DNA of 64,000 nucleotides. Origin: Curtobacterium sp. BH-2-1-1 (GTDB taxonomy: Bacteria; Actinomycetota; Actinomycetes; Actinomycetales; Microbacteriaceae). Where the stretch lies: the NCBI RefSeq assembly GCF_001806325.1, contig NZ_CP017580.1:744001-808000 (forward strand), read 5' to 3'. Shown one piece after another: positions 36,299-43,852 of the stretch (positions are counted from its first letter, which is position 1; every line of letters starts with the position of its first letter). The notes beneath the pieces are model-generated. The model ran no database searches. It saw only the letters and a list, made by a program, of their open reading frames with translations, and was not told the origin of the DNA. The position numbers were made by a program, and so were the translations under genes.

Positions 36299-36796
36299 AT
36301 GCCCGATGCGACCACCACCGACGCCGTCCTCATCACCGACATCGCCTCCGCTGCCGACGCCGAGGCGTTCCGCGTCCTCAACGAGGCCTGGATCAGCCGG
36401 TTCTTCACGGTCGAGGACGAGGACCGGAAGCTCCTCGGCGACCCACTCGGCCAGATCGTCGAGCCCGGCGGCGCCGCCTTCGTCGCACGGCTCGGATCGG
36501 ACGGGCCGGTCATCGGCTGCGTCGGCATCGCGCCCGTCGGGCCCGGGGTGTTCGAGCTGGTCAAGATGGCCGTCTCGCCCGAGCACCAGGGGCACGGCAC
36601 CGGCCGGAAGCTCATCGCCGCGGCGCTCGAACGTGCCCGGGCGATCGGTGCGCACCGCGTGGTGCTGGAGAGCAACGCGCAGCTGGCCAGCGCCGTGCAC
36701 CTGTACGAGGCGTTCGGGTTCCGGCACCTCGGCCACGACGAGGTCGCGCCGAGCCCCTACGCCCGCGCGGACGTCCACATGACACTCGACCTCTGA
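36299..36796 (+). CDS. GNAT-family N-acetyltransferase
   Basis: This 165-residue acetyltransferase has the acetyl-CoA loop 'VSPEHQGHGTGRKLIAAALE' (motif A, Q/RxxGxG/A) and the following 'AHRVVLESNAQLASAVHLYE'. The acceptor is unknown; relatives act on amino acids, antibiotics or small amines. It is divergent from the LysR regulator and probably controlled by it. The ATG start is 69 bases from the LysR start codon. Confidence 0.88.
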   Translation: MPDATTTDAVLITDIASAADAEAFRVLNEAWISRFFTVEDEDRKLLGDPLGQIVEPGGAAFVARLGSDGPVIGCVGIAPVGPGVFELVKMAVSPEHQGHGTGRKLIAAALERARAIGAHRVVLESNAQLASAVHLYEAFGFRHLGHDEVAPSPYARADVHMTLDL

Positions 36797-36827
36797 GCGG
36801 AGCCGCCAGGGAGCGGTACCGACCCGG

Positions 36828-36833
36828 TACGCT
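36828..36833 (+). promoter_or_regulatory. -10 hexamer of the 66-residue protein gene (leaderless type)
   Basis: TACGCT, six bases before the ATG at 36840. Confidence 0.45.
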
Positions 36834-36839
36834 CGCGGC

Positions 36840-37040
36840 ATGGCGACACACGAGGTGCAGGCCGTCCGCGAACGCGGCGCGTGGCAGGTGTTCATCGACG
36901 GGTTCCTGGTGACCGAGGTCACCCGGTGGCCCTCCGTCGGGTTCGTCGCCCGCGAGTGGATCGGGCTCACCGAAGAGGTGCCCGCGCGCAAGGTCGACCT
37001 GACGATCCGCGTCGTCGGACGCAACCAGTACGTGGCCTGA
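36840..37040 (+). CDS. Small hypothetical protein (66 aa)
   Basis: A 66-residue protein with alternating hydrophobic and polar residues ('HEVQAVRERGAWQVFIDGFL', 'PARKVDLTIRVVGRNQYVA'), suggesting a small beta-rich fold. I do not recognise the family. It is supported as a gene by a TACGCT hexamer six bases before the ATG and by codon use like its neighbours. It stands between the acetyltransferase and the methyltransferase-like gene. Confidence 0.5.
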   Translation: MATHEVQAVRERGAWQVFIDGFLVTEVTRWPSVGFVAREWIGLTEEVPARKVDLTIRVVGRNQYVA

Positions 37041-37098
37041 CGGTCCCCGTCAGCGAGCAGCTGCGACGAGCTGGCGCCCTCGCCGGGGAGACGCCACC

Positions 37099-37884
37099 AT
37101 GGACCGCGTGAGCACCACGACCTTCGACGACCTGATCGCGATCGGCGAAGCCGCCGACGTCACCGGCTGGGACTTCTCGTGGCTCGACGGCCGCGCCACC
37201 GAGGAGCGCCCGCCGTGGGGCTACGCGAACCTGCTCGGCGAGCGACTCGGCCGCCTCGCCGAGGTCCCCGGTTCCGCCAGCCTCGACGTGCAGACCGGCG
37301 GTGGTGAGGTCCTCGCCGAGGCCACGGCGTTCCCGGCCACGGCGGTCGCCACGGAGTCCTGGGCGCCGAACGTCGCCGCCGCCACTCGGCTCCTGCATCC
37401 GCGCGGAGTGGTCGTCGTCGCTGACCCGGACGAACCACCGCTGCCCTTCGCCGACGGCGCCTTCGACCTCGTGACGAGCCGGCACCCCGCCGCGATCCAC
37501 TGGGACGAGATCGCCCGAGTACTCGCCCCCGGAGGCACCTACTTCGCCCAGCACGTCGGCCCGGCGAGCGTGTTCGAGCTCATCGAGTTCTTCCTCGGCC
37601 CGAAGCCGATCGAGCGTCGGGGGCGACACCACGACGACGAGGCCGACGCCGCGCGAGCCGCCGGCCTCGAGGTCGTGGACCTCCGGACCGCTCGCACCCG
37701 CATCGAGATCCACGACGTCGCGGCGGTGGTCTACCTGCTGCGGAAGGTGATCTGGTGGGTGCCGGACTTCAGCGTCGAGCGATACCGCGACCGTCTGCGC
37801 GACCTGCACGAGCTGATCCAGCGGGACGGACCGTTCGTGGCGTCCTCAGCCCGGCACCTCATCGAGGCACGCCGACCCGAGTAG
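37099..37884 (+). CDS. Class I SAM methyltransferase-like protein
   Basis: This 261-residue protein has the outline of a SAM-dependent methyltransferase: 'SASLDVQTGGGEVLAE' in place of the glycine-rich motif I, 'LPFADGAFDLVTSRHPAAIH' as motif II, and 'EIARVLAPGGTYFAQHVGP' as motif III. The C-terminal part is typical of actinobacterial relatives annotated as methyltransferase-domain proteins. The substrate is unknown. Motif I lacks the usual acidic-G-x-G spacing exactly, so activity is likely but not certain. An alternative GTG start lies three codons in. Confidence 0.75.
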   Translation: MDRVSTTTFDDLIAIGEAADVTGWDFSWLDGRATEERPPWGYANLLGERLGRLAEVPGSASLDVQTGGGEVLAEATAFPATAVATESWAPNVAAATRLLHPRGVVVVADPDEPPLPFADGAFDLVTSRHPAAIHWDEIARVLAPGGTYFAQHVGPASVFELIEFFLGPKPIERRGRHHDDEADAARAAGLEVVDLRTARTRIEIHDVAAVVYLLRKVIWWVPDFSVERYRDRLRDLHELIQRDGPFVASSARHLIEARRPE

Positions 37885-37913
37885 CCGACCCGTGCCTCCA
37901 GGCCGACGGCAAC

Positions 37914-37949
37914 AGCCGACAGCCGACAAGCCGATAGCCGACAGCCGAC
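37914..37949. repeat. Short tandem array of AGCCGAC-type units
   Basis: Five units of seven or eight bases (AGCCGAC, with one AAGCCGAT) lie between two convergent genes, preceded by GTGCCTCCAGGCCGAC. The same layout, GCCTCCAG followed by repeats of AGTCCGAC, occurs at 45909, so both belong to one repeat family. Confidence 0.7.
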
Positions 37950-37983
37950 AGCCACCGGCTGACGGCCCACACCAGCCCGCCGC

Positions 37984-39171
37984 TCACGCGACGTGCCAGA
38001 CCAGCCCCTCTTGCGCACTCGACGGGTAGGCCGCCGCGATCCGCAGCACCGCCTCGCGCAGCGTGTCCGGCGAGCACGCCAGGTTGAGCCGCGCGAACCC
38101 GCGGCCCTGCGACCCGAACCCGAGGCCGGAGTTCAACGCGACGTAGGCGTGCTCCCGGAGCGGCACGGCGGGGTCGTCCCCGAGCCCGATGCCGCGGAAG
38201 TCGAGCCACGCCAGGTAGCCGGCGCGGGGCCGGGTGTACACGACGCCGGGCAGGTGCTCCGCGAGGAGGGAGCCGAGCAGCCGTTCGTTCGCGACGATCC
38301 GGGCGACCACGTCGTCGAGCCAGTCCGTCGCCAGGCTGAACGCCGCGAGGTTCGCGTGCAACCCGAGGATGCTCGTGCGGCAGGCGACCTCCTCCCAGAG
38401 CGTGTCGAGGAGCGCTGCGGTCCGTGTGTCCCCGGCGACGATGATCGAGCACTTCACGCCGGCGAGGTTCCAGCCCTTGCTCGCGCTCGTGACGCAGATG
38501 CTCCGCGCCCCGGCGGGCTCGGCGACCGCGGCGAACGGGGTGAAGCGGACGCCGGGGTGCGTCAGCGGTGCGTGGATCTCGTCGCTGATGACGAGGACGT
38601 CGTACCGTGCGGCCAGTTCGGCGAGCGCCACGAGGTCGTCGTGGTCGTGCACAAGGCCGACGGGGTTGTGCGGGTTGCAGAGCAGGAAGACGCGGACGCC
38701 GTCGGCGAAGGCGCGCTCGAGGCCCTCGAGGTCGAGCCGGTAGACGCCCCACTGCTCGAGCAGCGGGACCTCTTCCACCTGACATCGGGCTTCTTCGACG
38801 AGCTCGAAGAACGGCGGGTACACCGGCGGCGTGATGGCGACCCGGCCGCCGTCCGGCAGCGCGAGGCGGAGCGATTCGACGATCCCGACGCTGACGTCCG
38901 TGGCGAGGGACACCCGGGCGGGGTCGACGTCCCAGTCCCAGCGGTCCTTCGCGAACGCGGCGAACGCCGGTGCGAGCGGCCCGGGCCCGTCGAGGTACCC
39001 GAGGTCGGACTGCTGCACCCGCTCGATGAGCGCCTGCCGGATCGCCGGCGCGACCTCGTGGTCCATCTCGGCGACGAACAGGGGCAGCACGTCGGGCGCG
39101 TACCGCGTCCACTTGATGCTCGTGCGGACCCCTCGCAGGGTGCCGACCGGGTCCTCCTCGTCGTGCGCCAT
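37984..39171 (-). CDS. PLP-dependent aminotransferase/C-S lyase (MalY/PatB type)
   Basis: This 395-residue fold-type I PLP enzyme has 'PLFVAEMDHEVAPAIRQAL' at the start, the hallmark of the MalY/PatB cystathionine beta-lyase-like group, 'LLCNPHNPVG', 'VISDEIHAPLTHPG' with the PLP aspartate, and the Schiff-base lysine K232 in 'TSASKGWNLAGVKCS'. Members cleave the C-S bond of cystathionine or cysteine conjugates, giving pyruvate and ammonia. Whether it serves methionine synthesis or sulfur-compound breakdown cannot be told. Two in-frame ATGs lie close together (39171, 39183); the inner one is chosen. Confidence 0.87.
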   Translation of the reverse strand: MAHDEEDPVGTLRGVRTSIKWTRYAPDVLPLFVAEMDHEVAPAIRQALIERVQQSDLGYLDGPGPLAPAFAAFAKDRWDWDVDPARVSLATDVSVGIVESLRLALPDGGRVAITPPVYPPFFELVEEARCQVEEVPLLEQWGVYRLDLEGLERAFADGVRVFLLCNPHNPVGLVHDHDDLVALAELAARYDVLVISDEIHAPLTHPGVRFTPFAAVAEPAGARSICVTSASKGWNLAGVKCSIIVAGDTRTAALLDTLWEEVACRTSILGLHANLAAFSLATDWLDDVVARIVANERLLGSLLAEHLPGVVYTRPRAGYLAWLDFRGIGLGDDPAVPLREHAYVALNSGLGFGSQGRGFARLNLACSPDTLREAVLRIAAAYPSSAQEGLVWHVA

Positions 39172-39217
39172 GCGTCCCAGCATGCATCGGACTGGAGGCG
39201 CGGCGCGAGTCCGGCCG

Positions 39218-40108
39218 TCATCCTGCGTCGTCCGCGGGGTCGGGCTCGACCGCGAGCCAGAGCTCGGCCTCCGCGGTACGACCGCCGGGTGCGAGCCGGA
39301 CACGAGCGATCTCCGGCGCCGCCACCAGACGGTACGGGTTGGCGGGCAACCACTCCCCGAACGCCTGCGGCCACAGCGCCTGGATCGCTCCGGGCACCGG
39401 TCCCGAGCCGGAGAACACGACCCACGTCGCAGCCGGCACCTCGATGACGTCGAGGCCCGGTGCGCTCTCGACCGAGGTGGCGGCGACCACCGAGTAACGG
39501 AGGAGACTGCCGTCCGCGCGGCCCTCGGCGAACGCATCGGAGACGGACAGCACGCCCGAGGGCTCCTGGTCGGACAGTCCGGCGATGCGCTCCCGGTCCT
39601 CGGGGGTGATGCTGCGTTCGAACGCCTGGATCGCGTCGTTCGGCCCCTCGTACACGAGCGGGACACGGGTCGAGCGTCCGACGAGACGGAAGGCGGGTTT
39701 CTGGACGAGGCGGTACTGCACGGGAGTGCTCCCTTCGACGGTGAGACGGAAGGACAGCCGACCCTGCGACCGGAGGACGGCGCCGGGCTCGCGCGCCTCC
39801 TGCGGCCCGATGCCGTGCACGGCGCGGAACGCCCGCCCGAACGCATCGGCCGAGCCGTACCCGAAGCGTGCGGCGACGTCCGAGACGGTCGTCGTCCCCG
39901 AGGCGATGACGGCCGCGGCGAGCGTCATCCGGCGACGTCGGACGTACTCGGAGAGCGGCATCCCGGCGAGCGCGGAGAACACCCGCCGGAAGTGGTACTC
40001 GCTCGTCCCGGTGATGCGCGCGAGCTCGTCCACGTCGAGCACGGTGTCGTCCGGGCCGCCGTCGAGGTGTTCCTCGACCGCGGCGATCGCCTCGTTCCAA
40101 CGCTCCAT
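39218..40108 (-). CDS. AraC-family regulator with GyrI-like effector domain
   Basis: This 296-residue regulator has two helix-turn-helix motifs in residues 8-110 ('ITGTSEYHFRRVFSALAGMP', 'VSDVAARFGYGSADAFGRAF') and a C-terminal GyrI/SbmC-like small-molecule-binding domain, the layout of the Rob/BmrR-like multidrug sensors. It likely responds to an amphipathic compound. AGGAAGGAC lies just before the ATG, which decides the start. The neighbours are a MalY-like gene and a divergent PEP-mutase-family gene, either of which could be a target. Confidence 0.87.
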   Translation of the reverse strand: MERWNEAIAAVEEHLDGGPDDTVLDVDELARITGTSEYHFRRVFSALAGMPLSEYVRRRRMTLAAAVIASGTTTVSDVAARFGYGSADAFGRAFRAVHGIGPQEAREPGAVLRSQGRLSFRLTVEGSTPVQYRLVQKPAFRLVGRSTRVPLVYEGPNDAIQAFERSITPEDRERIAGLSDQEPSGVLSVSDAFAEGRADGSLLRYSVVAATSVESAPGLDVIEVPAATWVVFSGSGPVPGAIQALWPQAFGEWLPANPYRLVAAPEIARVRLAPGGRTAEAELWLAVEPDPADDAG

Positions 40109-40192
40109 GTCGGTGTCCTTCCTGGTGGTGTCATCGACGCTACGGTGACGTCGCGCGACGGACACGATGATCCCTGCCCGAGCTGGTCGGCC

Positions 40193-40198
40193 TACTGT
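40193..40198 (+). promoter_or_regulatory. -10 hexamer of the PEP-mutase-family gene (leaderless type)
   Basis: TACTGT, seven bases before the ATG at 40206. Confidence 0.45.
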
Positions 40199-40205
40199 CT
40201 GCGTC

Positions 40206-40982
40206 ATGAGCACGAGCACCGCCGACAAGGCGACCACCCTCAAGCAGCTGCACGAAGCATCGGAGATCCTCCGCGTCGTCAACGTCTGGGACGCGATCAG
40301 CGCGAAGGTCGTCAGCGACCTTCCGGAGACGAAGGCGATCGCCACCGCCGGGCACTCCATCGCCGCCTCGTACGGGTACGACGACGGCGGGATGCCGCTC
40401 GACCTGGCACTGTCGGGCGCCGCGATCGTCGCCGCCGCCACGGACCTGCCCGTCACGGCGGACCTCGACGACGGCTACGAGGACCCGGCCGAGACGATCC
40501 GCCGCGCGATCGCTGCGGGGATCGTGGGCGCGAACGTCGAGGACCGCCTCCGCCCGTTCGACGAGGCCGTCGCCCGGGTCGCCGCCATCACCGCCGCCGC
40601 CCAGGCCGAGGGCATCGACTTCCAGCTCAACGCCCGCACCGACGCCATCGCCCGCGGCGGGGACCGCCCGATCGAGGAGAGCATCGCCGACGCGATCGCC
40701 CGCGGCAAGGCGTTCCTCGACAACGGCGCCGCGCTGGTGTTCGTGCCGGGAGCCATCCAGCGTGACGTCGTGGAGCAGCTCGTCGCGGGCCTCGGTCGCG
40801 GCAAGCTGTCCGTGATCGGGCTGCCGGGCGCCCTGCCCGCCGCCGAGTACGAGGCCCTCGGGGTCGCCCGCATCTCGTACGGCCCGCTGACGCAGCGCGT
40901 CGCGCTCCGCGCGCTGCGCGACCTGGCGACCGACCTGTACGGCGGTGGCGTCGTGCCGGAGGACACCCCGACCCTCAACTGA
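40206..40982 (+). CDS. Isocitrate lyase/PEP mutase family protein
   Basis: This 258-residue TIM-barrel protein is of the isocitrate lyase/phosphoenolpyruvate mutase superfamily. The metal-binding acids are visible in 'VTADLDDGYEDP' (D86, D88 region) and 'GANVEDR' (E112-D113). Close uncharacterised relatives are annotated as PEP-mutase/2-methylisocitrate-lyase-like; the true reaction (C-C or C-P bond cleavage) is unknown. The KKCGH motif of true lyases is not seen at the expected place, so I do not call it prpB. It is divergent from the AraC regulator and ends at a palindromic terminator. Confidence 0.83.
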   Translation: MSTSTADKATTLKQLHEASEILRVVNVWDAISAKVVSDLPETKAIATAGHSIAASYGYDDGGMPLDLALSGAAIVAAATDLPVTADLDDGYEDPAETIRRAIAAGIVGANVEDRLRPFDEAVARVAAITAAAQAEGIDFQLNARTDAIARGGDRPIEESIADAIARGKAFLDNGAALVFVPGAIQRDVVEQLVAGLGRGKLSVIGLPGALPAAEYEALGVARISYGPLTQRVALRALRDLATDLYGGGVVPEDTPTLN

Positions 40983-40997
40983 ACCAACAGGCGGCCT

Positions 40998-41029
40998 GGA
41001 GGCGCGGTGCCAGCTGGCACCGCGCCTCC
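40998..41029. terminator. Palindromic GGAGGCGCGG repeat, copy 3 (perfect 32-base palindrome)
   Basis: A perfect palindrome centred on CCAGCTGG with arms GGAGGCGCGGTGCC, 15 bases after the PEP-mutase-family gene. The next gene downstream (HD protein) has its own promoter 24 bases later. Confidence 0.7.
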
Positions 41030-41053
41030 CGTCCGTCGGTCGGTCGCCTCCGA

Positions 41054-41059
41054 TACCTT
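41054..41059 (+). promoter_or_regulatory. -10 hexamer of the HD-domain gene (leaderless type)
   Basis: TACCTT, six bases before the ATG at 41066. Confidence 0.45.
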
Positions 41060-41065
41060 CTTGCC

Positions 41066-41692
41066 ATGACCCTGGACGTCGACGCGCTGCTCGCACCGCC
41101 CTCCCCCGTGGCCGCGCGGGCGCTCGATGTCGTGCGTGCGTGGTCCTCGCCGGCGCTGGTGCACCACTGCCTGCGCTCGTGGGCGTGGGCGTCGCTCCTC
41201 GCACCGACCATCGAGCTCGAACCAGACCGTGAGCTGCTGTTCGTCGCGACGATGCTGCACGACCTCGGCGTGACGCCGTCCTTCGACGCCCACGCCGTGC
41301 CGTTCGAGGACGCCGGCGGTGCGGTCGGCAGCGTGTTCGCCATCGGTGCCGGGTGGGATGCCGCCCGTGCCCGTCGGGTCGGTGAGGTGATCGAGCGCCA
41401 CATGTGGACGTCGGTCGACCCCGCGTTCGACGTCGAGGGCCACCTGCTCGAGGTCGCGACCTCGCTCGACGTCTCCGGGGCCGGGTTCGCCCTGTGGAAG
41501 ACGTCAGACCTGCTCGCCGTCACCGCGGCAGTCCCCCGCCTCGACTTCTCCGAGGCGTTCGACGGGCTGATCCACGAGCAGGCCGGTCGCAAGCCGTCCT
41601 CCTCCGCCGCCAGACTCGACGGTTCGGGCAACGTCGCCGCCGGTGGGATCCGCTGGACATCGTTCCTGGACAATCCGGGCATCGTCGAGTAG
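41066..41692 (+). CDS. HD-domain phosphohydrolase-like protein
   Basis: This 208-residue protein of the HD superfamily has histidines in 'ALVHHCLRSWAWA' (residues 31-40), the HD pair H65-D66 in 'VATMLHDLGVT', and further conserved 'HAVPFEDAGG'. It resembles proteins annotated as cyanamide hydratase-like or HD phosphohydrolases, where two metal ions activate water. The substrate is unknown. It is a single gene with its own leaderless-type promoter after the palindromic terminator. Confidence 0.82.
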   Translation: MTLDVDALLAPPSPVAARALDVVRAWSSPALVHHCLRSWAWASLLAPTIELEPDRELLFVATMLHDLGVTPSFDAHAVPFEDAGGAVGSVFAIGAGWDAARARRVGEVIERHMWTSVDPAFDVEGHLLEVATSLDVSGAGFALWKTSDLLAVTAAVPRLDFSEAFDGLIHEQAGRKPSSSAARLDGSGNVAAGGIRWTSFLDNPGIVE

Positions 41693-41924
41693 AGTCTTCT
41701 TTTGGTGCACTGCAGCGAACCCATCTGACTCGCGCACACCGAACCGTCTCGAAGCCGACTCACCCGAGTCGCATTCCCACGAGACCACCGCTCGATCCGA
41801 ACGGACGAGCTGCACGTCGAAGCTCGACGTGCGCGCCCCGCACTCGATGCGTCGCGCCGGACTCAGCCGTCCGCCGACACCGAGTCGCCCTGGGCGCCGA
41901 ACGACCAGGAAGTACCGCAACACC
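41693..41924. other. Intergenic region, no gene seen
   Basis: This stretch of 232 bases between the HD gene and the small OB-like gene is slightly less GC-rich than its surroundings. I find no open frame with family resemblance. It probably holds the promoter of the next gene; no hexamer pair was convincing. Confidence 0.4.
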
Positions 41925-42212
41925 ATGACCAGCAACGAACGAATCACCATCACCGGCACCGCCCTCGCGGCGCCGACCGTCTCCCCCGACCGCATCGCCG
42001 AGTTCGGTGTGCGCGACGAGCGCTCGCAGCGCGAGTACCTCGTCCGCATCCCGGCCGACGACCTCGGTCTCTTCATCACCCGTGGCGCCCGCGTCGACAT
42101 CGACGGCGAGGCCGGCTGGACCGTGCCCGGTCGCTCGTGGCGCGGTGAGTCGAGCCGCACGCTCGTGCAGGCGCAGTCCGTCCGCGTGGGCGAGCTGGCA
42201 CTCGCAGCCTGA
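41925..42212 (+). CDS. Small protein with OB-fold (SSB-like) appearance
   Basis: This 95-residue protein has a strand pattern ('ERITITGTALAAPTVSPDRI', 'REYLVRIPADDLGLFITRGA', 'VDIDGEAGW', 'SSRTLVQAQSVRVGEL') that resembles a compact single-stranded-DNA-binding OB fold: a TG-containing first strand, a central 'RGARVDIDGE' strand, and a last strand before 'RVGE'. It is much shorter than true SSB and lacks the acidic tail. The function is an inference. The frame continues upstream, but the ATG at 41925 fits the domain start and AGGAAG lies 11 bases before it. A very strong terminator follows. Confidence 0.6.
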   Translation: MTSNERITITGTALAAPTVSPDRIAEFGVRDERSQREYLVRIPADDLGLFITRGARVDIDGEAGWTVPGRSWRGESSRTLVQAQSVRVGELALAA

Positions 42213-42222
42213 GCCCAGCACG

Positions 42223-42272
42223 CCACACACGAAGGCCGCCGAGCACTGCTCGGCGGCCTTCGTCGTGTGTGG
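42223..42272. terminator. Bidirectional hairpin terminator
   Basis: A long stem: CCACACACGAAGGCCGCCGA on the left pairs almost completely with TCGGCGGCCTTCG...GTGTGTGG on the right. It separates the convergent OB-like gene and the following minus-strand gene. Confidence 0.85.
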
Positions 42273-42274
42273 GG

Positions 42275-42646
42275 TCAGTCGGTCTTGTCCGCGGCCGCCG
42301 TGTCTGCGTCCGCCGTGTTCGCTTCGTCGGCGTCGGCGAAGCGGTGCCCGCCGTCGACGTTCACCGGCCGTTCGGTCCCCGCTCGCTCCGCAGCGTCCCG
42401 CAGCCGCCGGATGAACGCGTGGTCCTCGGGCTCGAGTTCGTCGTCGGGCGCCGCGCTCACGGTCAACTCGCTCGCGGGGCCGATCAGCACCGTCGTCCGG
42501 GTCACCGAGCCGTCGTCGGCCACCGCGGGGATCGCAACGGTGTCGGTCCTGCCGTTGGCACCGAGGATCGCCGCGTAGTCCGCGACCGCATCGGCGATCG
42601 CGTCCCCCGTGAGGATCTGGCTGCCGTCGTAGTGGATGTACTTCAC
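42275..42646 (-). CDS. Hypothetical protein (123 aa)
   Basis: The start is the GTG before 'KYIHYDGSQILTGDAIADAV', which has AGGAGG four bases upstream; this decides the start over an in-frame codon 18 codons earlier. The first 60 residues look like a small alpha/beta domain, and the tail is acidic and low in complexity ('ADADEANTADADTAAADKTD'). I do not recognise the family. It is a single gene facing the OB-like gene across a terminator. Confidence 0.6.
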   Translation of the reverse strand: MKYIHYDGSQILTGDAIADAVADYAAILGANGRTDTVAIPAVADDGSVTRTTVLIGPASELTVSAAPDDELEPEDHAFIRRLRDAAERAGTERPVNVDGGHRFADADEANTADADTAAADKTD

Positions 42647-42754
42647 GTTGCCTCCTAGCCTCTCGACGGTAGGTGGGCGTGATGCGCGTGGGCCGAGCAA
42701 GCGCGTTCTGTGGCCAAACCGGTCGACGATCGGCTCAGCGCGGACGACGCGACG

Positions 42755-43219
42755 TCAGTACTCGCCCTTGACGACGAAGTACGAACCGCGAATCGTCCCC
42801 GCCAGCTTCGACTTCTGCCGCGCGAACTTGAACGTGTCCGCCAGCTCCTCCGGCACCTCCATGCCGTCCGAGAGCTTGAACCCGACCGCGCGCTTGCCGC
42901 CCGGCTCCAGCGTGTAGAGGACGTTGACCGCGAGTCCGGACTCGTAGAAGACGTGGGTCCAGCGGATGCCGTCGACGAAGGCCTCGGTGGCTTCGAGCGG
43001 CTTCGAGGCGATGACCAGACCCCGCTCCTCCTGGAGGACTTTCGTGACGTAGTCGACCAGGTCGGGCACGTCCTCGGCGGGGTGGGTGGTGAAGACGTGG
43101 TCGTACTTGTTCTTGAAGTAGCGGGCCTCGTTCGCCCGGAGCCCGGCGAGGGCGTCGGCGACCGGCGATGACTCCAACCCGACGGTGGACACGTGCTCGA
43201 AGTCGACGACGTACGACAT
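42755..43219 (-). CDS. Hypothetical protein (154 aa)
   Basis: This 154-residue protein is lysine- and aromatic-rich for this genome ('RYFKNKYDHVFTTHPAEDVP', 'GFKLSDGMEVPEELADTFKF') and ends 'GTIRGSYFVVKGEY'. I do not recognise the family, but the mixed hydrophobic pattern and normal codon use support a folded, expressed protein. GGAGG lies five bases before the ATG. It is on the same strand as the DUF2510 protein upstream, about 95 bases away, and may be co-transcribed. Confidence 0.6.
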   Translation of the reverse strand: MSYVVDFEHVSTVGLESSPVADALAGLRANEARYFKNKYDHVFTTHPAEDVPDLVDYVTKVLQEERGLVIASKPLEATEAFVDGIRWTHVFYESGLAVNVLYTLEPGGKRAVGFKLSDGMEVPEELADTFKFARQKSKLAGTIRGSYFVVKGEY

Positions 43220-43314
43220 GGGGCCTCCTCGGCGATGGACTCAGCGCCAACCTAGCGCGGCGATGCGAACAGACGCCAAGCCGGCCGGTCCGACGCACGC
43301 ATCCGCGGTTGCGG

Positions 43315-43704
43315 TCAGACGAGCTTCTCGAAGACCATCGTCGCCTGGATCCGGTCGCCGCCGCCGAAGCCTGTGCTGCCCGAGGACGACGTGGTGATCG
43401 TGTGCAGCCGGTACCCGAGCGCCGCCTGCGCGTTGATCGCCCGCTCGAGCTCCGTGAGGTTGCCGGACCCGGTACCGAAGAACTTCTCCTTGAGCACCAC
43501 CTGCAGGACGACGTAGCTCATACCGGCTGGAGCAGGGCGCGGCTGCCCACCGGCGGAGGCCTCGGCCTGGATCCGGTCGATCACCCCGCCGAGTCCCGGT
43601 AACGGCGCTGCCGCGGGCTGCACCTGCTCCGTCCACGCGGAGCCGTCCCACCACCGCATCGTCCCGGAACCGTCGTCGTACCAGCCCGCCTGCGCGTTCG
43701 TCAT
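43315..43704 (-). CDS. DUF2510/DUF4177-type protein
   Basis: This 129-residue protein has an N-terminal DUF2510 module, seen as 'AGWYDDGSGTMRWWDGSAWT', a typical actinobacterial add-on of unknown role, and a C-terminal domain ('ELERAINAQAALGYRLHTIT') like DUF4177. It is not obviously membrane-anchored. An in-frame start lies 14 codons upstream, but CAGGA at the right distance favours the ATG at 43704. It is divergent from the GIY-YIG gene. Confidence 0.72.
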   Translation of the reverse strand: MTNAQAGWYDDGSGTMRWWDGSAWTEQVQPAAAPLPGLGGVIDRIQAEASAGGQPRPAPAGMSYVVLQVVLKEKFFGTGSGNLTELERAINAQAALGYRLHTITTSSSGSTGFGGGDRIQATMVFEKLV

Positions 43705-43852
43705 GTAGCCATCCTGGCGGCGTGCGATCGATTCCGGCGACGGCACTGCAAATCCCCCAGCACCGTCACCGGCGAAGCCGCGCGTTGGTCACGCTCACCA
43801 ACATCGTGCCCTAGCCTCTTTGAGTAAACATCAACAACTCGGGGGAAGAACC

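Noticed and set aside
40206..40982. 2-methylisocitrate lyase (prpB)
   Set aside because: The barrel and metal site fit the superfamily, but there are no propionate-pathway neighbours and the lyase-type KKCGH motif is not evident, so only the superfamily is called.
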